This document shows, piece by piece, positions 6,842 through 14,498 of a DNA stretch of 40,207 bases; positions within the stretch are counted from its first letter, which is position 1; every line of letters begins with the position of its first letter. Source of the DNA: Planctomycetota bacterium (GTDB lineage Bacteria; Planctomycetota; UBA1135; GCA-002748355); assembly GCA_026984035.1 (NCBI GenBank), contig JALSSW010000155.1:1-40207 (forward strand), written 5' to 3'. Position numbers and translations under genes: made by a program. Under the pieces are notes generated by a model, which was not told the origin of the DNA, searched no databases, and saw nothing but the letters and a program-made list of their open reading frames with translations.

Positions 6842-7882
6842 ATGGTGAACCGATTGATGCAGATTGTGCTGCCTTATGGGGAGCGGACGAATCTCGATGC
6901 TCTTCTCGAGGGGCGCCAGGTCTTGGCCTCATGGTCGGATCGGCAGGAGGATGAAAGCCTGGTTGTTCATCTTCTTTTGCCTGCCGAGGAGACCGAACCC
7001 ATCCTCGACAAGTTAGACCAGCGCTATGGGGGGAGAGAAGGCTTCCATGTAATTTTGATGGGAGTCGAAGCAGTTCTCCCCAGGCCTCCCGAAACCGAGA
7101 AGGAGGAGTCCTCGAACGGGGGAGTCAGTAAAGAAACACAGGAAAAGGAAAAACAGGAGGAGAAGGAAAAAAAGAAAAGAGGAATTGGGATCAGGGTCAG
7201 TCGCGAAGAACTCTATTCGGAGCTTTCGGAGGGCTGCACGCTGAATCGTGGTTTTATCTGGATGGCGATTCTCTCGGCGATTGTTGCTTGTGTGGGCCTA
7301 TTGCGAAACGACGTGGCTGTGTTGATCGGGGCCATGGTGATCGCACCTCTCCTCGGCCCCAATGTGGCCCTGGCTCTTGCAACGACGCTCGGGGATATGA
7401 AGCTCCTCAAGAAGGCGCTGCGGACCAATCTTGTGGGAATTTGCATTGGGCTTTCGCTCGCCTTGGGGATGGGTTTTTTGCTCCAAGTGGATCCGAGTGG
7501 GATGGCGATACGAAACCGGGCGATGGTTTCTCCGGGGGATTTGGTGCTTGCCCTTGCGTCGGGGGCGGCTGGGGCCTTCGCCCTGACCAGCGGGATGCCG
7601 AGCGTTTTGATTGGGGTGATGGTCGCGGTGGCTTTGATGCCTCCCCTCGTGACCTGCGGACTCCTCTTGGCTTCGGGGACCTTTGGGATGGCCTTGGGTG
7701 CAGCGGAACTTACCCTCGTAAACGTCATTTGCGTGAACCTTGCGGGGGTTGCTGTCTTTCTTTACCAGGGGGTTCGGCCTCGTCTTTGGTGGGAGGCCGA
7801 AATTGCAAAAAAGGCAACGCGGAGAGCGGCTTTGTTCTGGGGGATCCTTTTAGCGGTGCTTGCGATTTTGTTATTGGTTTAA
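6842..7882 (+). CDS. TIGR00341/DUF389 family membrane protein
   Basis: 346 aa. An N-terminal soluble domain (about 1-85, MQIVLPYGERTNLDALLEG) matches the start of the family. A highly charged Glu/Lys linker (about 90-118) follows, then the DUF389 membrane domain with five or six helices, including LIGAMVIAPLLGPNVALALATTLGD and MPSVLIGVMVAVALMPPLVTCGLLL. The family's function is not established. It starts 27 bases after the heme-oxidase-like gene, with GAGG six bases before ATG, and is probably the last gene of that operon. An internal ATG (MQIVLPYGE) is a possible alternative start. Confidence 0.85.
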   Translation: MVNRLMQIVLPYGERTNLDALLEGRQVLASWSDRQEDESLVVHLLLPAEETEPILDKLDQRYGGREGFHVILMGVEAVLPRPPETEKEESSNGGVSKETQEKEKQEEKEKKKRGIGIRVSREELYSELSEGCTLNRGFIWMAILSAIVACVGLLRNDVAVLIGAMVIAPLLGPNVALALATTLGDMKLLKKALRTNLVGICIGLSLALGMGFLLQVDPSGMAIRNRAMVSPGDLVLALASGAAGAFALTSGMPSVLIGVMVAVALMPPLVTCGLLLASGTFGMALGAAELTLVNVICVNLAGVAVFLYQGVRPRLWWEAEIAKKATRRAALFWGILLAVLAILLLV

Positions 7883-7992
7883 AAGCTAGAGGTGTATTTC
7901 CAATCTCTGATTGACTCAAGGATGGAGCTCAAGGATGACGCTCGGTTTCGAATTCATTCTCAGGGAGAGGGGAAACCCGCATAGATGTCCCA

Positions 7993-8763
7993 TTAGATGT
8001 CGAAGCCGATGCCGCCCATGAATCCCTTGAGAGTCAGGTTGAGATCGAAGTCCTGACCATCTGCATTGCCGTTGGCGTCGATGCGGATCAGGCGGGCGCC
8101 GACAAAGGCGTGGATCTTGGGCGTGGGGCTGTAACGAAGGAGGGCTTCAACATCTAGGAACATTCCGCTTGCGTCTCCCACGTCGGCTTTGAGGGCTCCG
8201 ACGTCTATGACGGCTTCCACTGCTCCGAGGTCGATTTCACCTTGGACAAAGGCCATGGGGACGGGGGCGATGACATCGATTTGCTCCGTGAGGGAGAGGC
8301 TGGAGACATTGAGGTTGATGTCAAAAACATCCAGGCCGATTCCTGGAGAAACGCGAAACACTCCGAGGTTGAGGAGGTCGAAATGAAGCGCGACCTTTGC
8401 GTTTCGAAGTTCGAGGGAGGTCGTGACGGGAGTGCTTGCTGTGAGGTCACCGAAGCGGGTCGTCAGGGTTCCGGATCCATCCTGGTCGTGGGTGAATCCC
8501 GAGGCGGTGATAGAACCGAGGACAAAGCCCATCTCCACCCTTCCATAGGGTGTCCCGACCTTTGCATCCAAACCTAGGTCATCTTGGACATCCACGGGAT
8601 CCAGGGTGAGGCCCGGGATCGTTGTGGAGGGGGCCAATTTCATGTCCCCACTGAATTCCATTTGGGCATAGCCACCATCCACCTTGATGCCGAGACCATT
8701 GCAGGCCGTGAGGCTCATGAACGCTAAGGGGAGAAGGGCGAGGCGAACATACGAGACTTTCAT
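7993..8763 (-). CDS. Outer-membrane-type lipoprotein, beta-rich, unknown function
   Basis: 256 aa. A lipoprotein signal peptide ends in the lipobox LTAC (Cys 21). The rest is alternating polar and hydrophobic, as in small beta-barrel or beta-sandwich proteins (GRVEMGFVLGSITASGF, KIHAFVGARLIRIDANGN), with a C-terminal aromatic-free FDI end. ATG 8763 has TTGAGG eight bases upstream; an upstream start at 8796 would put 11 charged residues before the signal peptide. It stands alone, convergent with the DUF389 gene and divergent from the kinase. Contains one GGGTGTCC word (8548). I do not recognise a named family. Confidence 0.75.
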   Translation of the reverse strand: MKVSYVRLALLPLAFMSLTACNGLGIKVDGGYAQMEFSGDMKLAPSTTIPGLTLDPVDVQDDLGLDAKVGTPYGRVEMGFVLGSITASGFTHDQDGSGTLTTRFGDLTASTPVTTSLELRNAKVALHFDLLNLGVFRVSPGIGLDVFDINLNVSSLSLTEQIDVIAPVPMAFVQGEIDLGAVEAVIDVGALKADVGDASGMFLDVEALLRYSPTPKIHAFVGARLIRIDANGNADGQDFDLNLTLKGFMGGIGFDI

Positions 8764-8904
8764 GCGATACCTCAACTTTGGGGATCGTGGCGGCAAAAGG
8801 CCGACGGTAACGATAGTTAAGATGCATCATCGACTATTTTGACAAAAGCTCTTAAGGAGAATTCCCTTTTCTTCCTCCCTGGATCATCCCCTGCTCCGCT
8901 CTTC

Positions 8905-8925
8905 TCTTGACATCCTCTTGACATG
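8905..8925 (+). promoter_or_regulatory. Direct repeat with two TTGACA boxes before the kinase
   Basis: CTCTTGACAT occurs at 8905-8914 and again at 8916-8925, giving two perfect -35 hexamers 11 bp apart (8907-8912, 8918-8923) just upstream of ATG 8946. No convincing -10 follows at 16-18 bp, and TAGGCT at 8933-8938 is only a weak candidate. It is either a direct-repeat binding site for a response regulator or a degenerate promoter. Confidence 0.4.
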
Positions 8926-8945
8926 CTTTTGGTAGGCTCAGGGGG

Positions 8946-10491
8946 ATGCTTCGCTCCTCTTCACTTTTTCCCCTGGCCGGCATGCTCTTGGCTGGATTGA
9001 TTCTCCTTGGCTTGGGTTTGTGGGGGCTCCAAAGTCAAGTGGAGGCCGACCGCCTCCGGGAAAGGGAACGGCTGAGAGCCTTGACCCGCGTTGAGGCTAA
9101 GAATCTCCGCAAAGAAATCCTTCGCCCCCAAGCATGGAAGGAGAGCCCCGACTCTCTCCGCTTCCGCATGACTTCTCGGGGAGAACTCAGCTTCGATCCA
9201 GCCCCCATTCCCCCAAACCTCGAACCCCCCTTCGGCCCCGACCGCAACCACCCCCTCCTCCGCGCCTGGTCGAAAGGGGACACCCATTCTTTGATGGGTT
9301 CGGGCTCCTCGGGGATCTCCGCTCTAAAGCCCGGTCCCTTAAGGGCTTGGCTTAGGGCAAGGCTCTTGCTACGTGCGGGGGAACCGGAAAAAGCCCTCCG
9401 TCTTGTGCGCCCCTACAGGGAAAGCCTTTCCCCTCCAGGTTGGCCTGGCCCTTTTTTGCGGCTGCTCCTTGAGTTGGGGGAAGCGCCTCCGGCTTGGGCT
9501 TTGTCCTGGCTCGCGGGCCGGAGTGAGGCCGAGATTCTTGCTCTGGACCCGGTGAGGGGAGGCGCAATCCTGACGGCCGCCTATCTTCGAGCCCGTGCAC
9601 GCAGCGCCCGTTTCGAGCTTGGCGATCTTGGCCTTCTTTCCCGCTCCCTTCCCTTTGTCCTCCCCCTTCGCGGGGGCAGGGATCTTCTTTTTGCCTTCTC
9701 TCATCCCAAGGGGGGGGTGCAGGGGCTCCTTCTGCCCTTTGCAAAAGTCTGGAATCATCTCGGGGCGCGGCTTCCCCCCGGGACGACCCTCGGGAAGGGG
9801 CCTTTTTCCTCAGGTTCTCAAGCAGTGGGGGAGGAGCAGGGATTCTCCATTCTTCCGGGAATCATTTTGCGCCCCCTTTTCCCCGAAGAGCCTCTCGGAA
9901 AGAACCTTCTCCTGCTTTATATCCTGGCCGGGGGCATCCTTCTCCTCAGCCTTTGGCTCGCCGCGCGGTCCCTGGTCAAAGAGCGATGGGCCTTCCTCCA
10001 GCGGGAGGATTTCCTCCGTTCGGCCACTCACGAGCTGAAGACCCCTCTCGCTTCCCTCCGGCTCCTTCTCGAGAGTTTGGTCAGCGGGCGCATCAAAAGC
10101 GAGGCAAAGAAAGCCGAGTATTTGCGCCTGCTTCAGGGGGAGACGGAACGCCTTTCAGCCTTGGTGGGGCAGGGCCTTGGATTTTCGAAGTGTTGAGAAG
10201 AATTCCATTGATGTTCGGCTGCGGCCTCTCCCTCTCGGGCCTTTTTTGGAGGAAATGGTCCAATTATACGCACATCAATTGGAGCGAGAGGGCCGGGGGC
10301 TTCGGCTGAAGCAAGAAGCTGCATCCCCCCTTCATGCCGAAGCGGATCCGGCTCTTCTGCGGCGCATCCTGTGGAATCTCCTCGAGAATGCCCGGCTCCA
10401 TGGCAAAGGATGGGTGTCCCTCTCTGCGAGGGGGGTGGGGGCGGGGGTGGCTCTTGAGGTGGAGGATGAAGGGGAGGGGCTTTTGCCTTAA
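8946..10491 (+). pseudogene. Sensor histidine kinase, frameshifted and lacking its 3' end
   Basis: The first frame (8946-10196) encodes a TM helix (about 10-28), a long extracytoplasmic region, a second TM (about 321-341) and a HisKA domain with SATHELKTPLAS (His 362). It then stops after QGLGFSKC. Dropping one G from the run at 10166-10169 restores LVGRALDFRSVEKNSIDVRLRPL, the normal HisKA exit, and continues to 10491. That part carries the HATPase N-box (LRRILWNLLENARLHG) and a G1-like DEGEGL, then ends at TAA. The F and G2 boxes that complete the ATP lid are missing, and no response regulator is adjacent. Even with the frameshift repaired the ATPase domain would be incomplete. It looks like a decayed kinase; sequencing error can explain the frameshift but not the truncation. 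Confidence 0.8.
10166..10169 (+). other. Frameshift point in the kinase (GGGG run)
   Basis: Translation leaves the conserved HisKA exit sequence exactly around this four-G run. Reading three Gs restores a family-like continuation in the +1 frame. Homopolymer sequencing error and true mutation are both possible. Confidence 0.65.
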
Positions 10492-10507
10492 GCATGGGGA
10501 GCAACAA

Positions 10508-11389
10508 GTGTTTCCCTCCCAATTGGATGAAGCCCAGCGCATCCAACTGGTCCTGTTTCGTTTGAAGCAGGCTAAGTTTCGTCAGGATTCAGGGCTCTAC
10601 AGGCTTTTTTCTACGAAGAATCGAAGGGGAGAGCTTTTCGTTCCCCTAAAAACCAAAAAGCGATTTCTGGCTGCTCTTGCCGGGGACAAAGAACTTGTAA
10701 AAATCGTTCTGCCAAGATTCGGTTCCTCCTGGTTCACTTTTCTTGCCTCCTCCCAAGAAGAAAGACTGTTCGCTGATTTGTGGAAAGATCCTGAGATTCC
10801 GACCCCTTTCCTTGCCGATGCTTTTTGGAAGGGGATGAAGAAAATGAAGAATCCAAAGGCCGCAAGCTTTTTCTTTCAGTGGGCGACAAGGATCAGGCCT
10901 TGGCTGACTCCCGATTTCTTAGCCTCATATGAGGCGACCCTTCGACCCGAATGGGCTGAAATCTTGCTCAACTGGGTTCTGAAAACGGATTCCAAGTGGG
11001 TACATCAGTCCTGGGCTTCTCGCATTCCTCCTTTTCTTCTTCCCTTCCCGACCCCACAGGGGAAAGAAATCCTTGGGCGCTTGCTACTTTCCAAGGTTGA
11101 GAAAGTTCGCCGCGAAGCACGAAAGGTTTTGGATGATTGGAAGCGCCTTGAAGAATTGAACCGGGGTGAAAAAAACAAGGATCTAGAAGCAAAGCTTCAT
11201 GGGATTGTGGCTTCCGGGGCAAGCATTGCATCCAAAGTCGTTGCCCTTCGGGGACTTTTCGATCTTGGGGATAAAGCTGCGTGGCTTCTCCTTGCGCGTT
11301 GGCTGGATTCTGATGATCCGAAGTTGAAGGCGGCGGGTTTGGCCTTGGCCCAGGAGTTTTCGTTTGGTCGCTCCAAGAAGAAGAGGTAG
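10508..11389 (+). CDS. HEAT-like helical protein, possibly a 5'-truncated remnant
   Basis: About 293 aa if begun at GTG 10508, which has GGGGAG six bases upstream; the frame stays open back to 10334 but there it overlaps the kinase remnant. The sequence is helical, rich in Lys, Trp and Leu, with repeated two-helix units (KEILGRLLLSKVEKVRREARKVLDDW; ASKVVALRGLFDLGDKAAWLLLARWLDSDDPKLKAAGLALAQEF) resembling HEAT/PBS-lyase repeats, notably at the C-terminus. Base composition becomes more AT-rich right after 10490, where the kinase breaks off. It may therefore be the 3' part of another gene joined by deletion. Function unknown. Confidence 0.55.
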   Translation: MFPSQLDEAQRIQLVLFRLKQAKFRQDSGLYRLFSTKNRRGELFVPLKTKKRFLAALAGDKELVKIVLPRFGSSWFTFLASSQEERLFADLWKDPEIPTPFLADAFWKGMKKMKNPKAASFFFQWATRIRPWLTPDFLASYEATLRPEWAEILLNWVLKTDSKWVHQSWASRIPPFLLPFPTPQGKEILGRLLLSKVEKVRREARKVLDDWKRLEELNRGEKNKDLEAKLHGIVASGASIASKVVALRGLFDLGDKAAWLLLARWLDSDDPKLKAAGLALAQEFSFGRSKKKR

Positions 11390-11513
11390 AGATCCCCTGG
11401 TGGGTCTTGCCGGGAAAAGAATCGAGGTTAGGATCCTTTTCTTCTGCTACCTCTCGTCTCCTCCTCTGCTTGTTCTGTTCCCTGTTTCTTGTTTCGCAAC
11501 AGAGGAGTCTTCA

Positions 11514-12680
11514 ATGTCGAAGATCCCATTCCTGGCCGCCATCGCCGCCACCATTTCGTTTGTCCCCGCGCAAAGTTCGACCCTTCCCAAAGGATTTGAT
11601 CAGGTTCCGGGGAACTCTTTTTTCTGGGCAGGATTTAGTGTCGCCCCCTCCTCGACTTCAACGACAAAATACTATGTTTCGAGGGAAGCCTTCCTTTATG
11701 ACGCTTCCACCTTTCCTTGGGATCCAAAAAAACCCAAGGTGATCGACAAGATCAGCTTCAGGCGTTCGGCCACTTCCCCGAGTGCTAACGCGACGGCCCA
11801 TAACGCTAAGTGGGTTGTCATCATGTCCACAAGCAACCAACCCGTTCATCGTCCCAATACCAAGATTGGGGATAACCATGGGGCAAACCGAAAGGTTGTC
11901 TATGGAAGCATGAACAACCCTAAGACCGTGGCCTTCCTCGCCACCCCCAAACCGGGGACGGGGAAAACGGCTCCCTTTGATGTGACCTTGGATATCACCA
12001 ACTTTATTGTTCCTCCAAACAGCAAAACTTTGGTGATTGAGATTCGGAGTTACAGCAGCGATGTGAAGTCAGGGATTTGGTATGTCGATTCCGTCCTTCA
12101 CAGTGGGACTAATTTTAACGGGGGGCGTTACAGCCTTTTCTATTCCACGCATTGCATCAATCCCAAGGCCTTCTTCAGTTCACGGGCCAATTATTTGAAC
12201 GGTCATTATGGGCATATCTGGCGGACCTTCCGCAAAGCCGGCCTGCCTGTGATCGGGTTCGCGGGGACAAGGCTGGCCGCTGGGGTCAAGGTTCCCAATA
12301 CTGCGGGTTGTCTGTGGCATATCAATCCCATCCTCACTGCGGTGACTTTGACCGAAAATGGTCCCAGCAATACAAGCAATCCCGGGCAAGGGGCTGCTTA
12401 TCTCAATTGGGGTTCGATCCCCAACCTTGCATCCCTTGTTGGGGTCAAGCTGGCGCATCAGGCCATCATCATTGATCCTGCCGCCAACGCTCTGGGCATT
12501 GGGATCACCCGGGCCGGGGAGGGTTCGATCGGAACTGGCTACGATCCCAAGCTTGTGAAGGTCAGCGGACCCTACTCATATGGTGCAAGCAACAGCCGTT
12601 CGGTTCGTTTGATGGATCCCAATAAGGAAATATATGGACGTTTCTTTTTCCGTCGCGCACCGATCATCAAAATTCAGTAG
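11514..12680 (+). CDS. Secreted TLPKGFD-family protein (paralogue of the gene at 24797-25921)
   Basis: 388 aa. The start MSKIPFLAAIAATISFVPAQ is a signal peptide with AGAGGAG six bases before ATG. The mature protein opens with TLPKGFDQVPGNSFFWAGF, then FLYDASTFPW, a beta-rich middle, and a C-terminal module (LASLVGVKLAHQAIIIDPAANALGIGIT). The same order is found in the protein at 24797-25921. Many Ser/Thr/Asn and few Cys fit an extracellular beta-sandwich protein. The family is common in some Planctomycetota but has no assigned role that I know. It follows the HEAT-like gene by 124 bases and stands alone. Confidence 0.8.
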   Translation: MSKIPFLAAIAATISFVPAQSSTLPKGFDQVPGNSFFWAGFSVAPSSTSTTKYYVSREAFLYDASTFPWDPKKPKVIDKISFRRSATSPSANATAHNAKWVVIMSTSNQPVHRPNTKIGDNHGANRKVVYGSMNNPKTVAFLATPKPGTGKTAPFDVTLDITNFIVPPNSKTLVIEIRSYSSDVKSGIWYVDSVLHSGTNFNGGRYSLFYSTHCINPKAFFSSRANYLNGHYGHIWRTFRKAGLPVIGFAGTRLAAGVKVPNTAGCLWHINPILTAVTLTENGPSNTSNPGQGAAYLNWGSIPNLASLVGVKLAHQAIIIDPAANALGIGITRAGEGSIGTGYDPKLVKVSGPYSYGASNSRSVRLMDPNKEIYGRFFFRRAPIIKIQ

Positions 12681-12815
12681 AGAAAAGGTCCCACTCTTCC
12701 TCGTTTTTTTCTAAGAGAGCGAGTAATGAGTTTGCAAAGTCTTTATGGGGCTTTGTGGGGACCCTATGAAAAGGAGCTTGGCCTTTGGAAAAGGGTCAAG
12801 TCCTTTTTTTTACCT

Positions 12816-14339
12816 TCATTGGATTTGGAAGCCTATCTCCTGAAGTTTCTTGCCGGGGAGTTTCTTGAGCGAGGGGCGCAGGCTGTTGAGGAGCTTTGGG
12901 CCAATAGGCATGCGCTTTGGATCTTGGAGAAGCCGAAGCGCTCCTTGGCTCAGGAGGAGCTTTCGATGTTTTTTTGCTTCCGAGGCGACCAAGCCTTGGA
13001 TGCGTTGGATGACAAGAGGGGTGTCCTTGTTTCCAAAGCCTTTCAAGCCCAGTTCTTGGAGGGTCCAGGCGCTGGGTCTGTGCTGAGCGATGAGAGCGGG
13101 CCAAAGCCAACCTTCCGGTTTTTCATCGCAGAGGATTGTGAAGGGTCCGAGTTTGGCTTCCGCATTTTCGAGGAGCTGGACCTTCTGGGCGTTTGGACGA
13201 ATGTCGTGCTTGCGGACGTTGTAGATGCCGTAGACCAACCCAAGCGAAAGACCGAGGATCAGGGGGGCGCGAGGGAGGCAGCTCGCGGAGACAAGGGCCG
13301 CCGGGATCAACATGGGAAGAACATAAGCCCCGAATTCATCCTTCCGGGTCATCAAAATGAAGCTGAGGGCCAAAAACGGAAGAAGCCCCAACAAGACAGC
13401 GAAGGAGCGCAAGCGGGACACCCTTTGTTTGAGAGGGAGCAAAAAAAAGATGGAGGAGGGGAGTGCAGGGAGGAGCCATTCGCGAAGGATACTGTGAGGC
13501 AAATACTTAAGATCGGTCCAGTGGAGTTGGGCCAAGTTATAGAGGACCCAATCTGCCCCGGGGATGCGGCCGAAAATGGGGCCAAAGCGCTGGAGGGCGA
13601 TTTGGCGGAGGCTTCCCTCTTGGATGGGGGGGACGATCCCAAGAAGAATGATGGCTTTTTTTATGAGGACAGCCATGAGGAGAGCGAGGGGGAGGAAGAG
13701 GAGCCAACGCTTGAGGGCCCAGCGCTGCGATCGTTCGCGTTCGAGGGCAAGCCCGAAGAGGGTGCAAAAGGGGAGGAGGAGGACAGCGGAGCTGTGGACG
13801 AGGGTGGCGAAGGCGTAGGCTAGGCTTGTTCCCAGAATGGGAAGAGCACCCGGTGTTTTTCCAGCGTGAATGCAGGCTAGGAGGGTGAGGGCTGCGAAGG
13901 GAAGGTAGACGCCGTGGAACTCGATGACAGTTCCGTAAAAAAGGACTCCGGGGGCGCAAGCAATCAGGAGGGTTGCCAGGGTTGCTTGTACTCGTCCTAA
14001 CCCAAGGCGAAGGGCGGCTGCAAAGGAGAAGAGGACAGCCAGGGCCATTCCAAGCGCGGAAAGGGTTCTGGCGACGATGAAGAAGCGGAGACCTGTTCCA
14101 TCCAGGAAGGATGCGAAACTCCGAAGCAGGGCGTCTTGCAGGATGTGGTGGGGGTGAGGTTCGGTGCCTCTCATAACCCTGAGGATTTGGCTCTGACCGT
14201 CGATTTTGTAAAAGGTCTCCTGGCCGAGAAGGACATAGAGGGTGAAAGCTCCAAAAAAGAGGAGCAGTCCGAGGAGAATCGGGTGGGGGCGGTATGGATG
14301 CCTAGAAACCGTTTCGAAACCTTTGCTGCCCCTGTTCAT
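12816..14339 (-). CDS. Polytopic membrane protein, possible GT-C glycosyltransferase
   Basis: 507 aa with about ten hydrophobic helices (starting HPILLGLLLFFGAFTLYVLLG) and a hydrophilic C-terminal region (about 380-507). A first loop with KIDGQSQILRVMRGTEPHPHHILQDALL and a later loop with FYGTVIEFHGVYLPFAALTLLACIHAG resemble the acidic/His loops of GT-C type glycosyltransferases, but no family signature is certain. It is convergent with the TLPKGFD gene and divergent from the oxidoreductase operon. Long plus-strand open frames here are shadows of this gene. The ribosome site is weak. Confidence 0.65.
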   Translation of the reverse strand: MNRGSKGFETVSRHPYRPHPILLGLLLFFGAFTLYVLLGQETFYKIDGQSQILRVMRGTEPHPHHILQDALLRSFASFLDGTGLRFFIVARTLSALGMALAVLFSFAAALRLGLGRVQATLATLLIACAPGVLFYGTVIEFHGVYLPFAALTLLACIHAGKTPGALPILGTSLAYAFATLVHSSAVLLLPFCTLFGLALERERSQRWALKRWLLFLPLALLMAVLIKKAIILLGIVPPIQEGSLRQIALQRFGPIFGRIPGADWVLYNLAQLHWTDLKYLPHSILREWLLPALPSSIFFLLPLKQRVSRLRSFAVLLGLLPFLALSFILMTRKDEFGAYVLPMLIPAALVSASCLPRAPLILGLSLGLVYGIYNVRKHDIRPNAQKVQLLENAEAKLGPFTILCDEKPEGWLWPALIAQHRPSAWTLQELGLKGFGNKDTPLVIQRIQGLVASEAKKHRKLLLSQGALRLLQDPKRMPIGPKLLNSLRPSLKKLPGKKLQEIGFQIQ

Positions 14340-14498
14340 CGGCTCTTAGGTTAGCTCGGTTTTTTTTGAATCGCTTTGCATTTTGTGGAAAAGCCACCTA
14401 CTGGCCTTTGTGGCTGTGCCAAAGGCTGCGACAAACTGTGGCCACTATTCTTATTGTCCTTCTTCGGTGAGTTGGATGGGGAGGTACAATGCGCGGTT

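Noticed and set aside
12726..13823. 365-codon plus-strand open frame
   Set aside because: It is the shadow of the membrane protein encoded on the minus strand (12816-14339), which has clear hydrophobic helices; the plus frame has low-complexity charged sequence.
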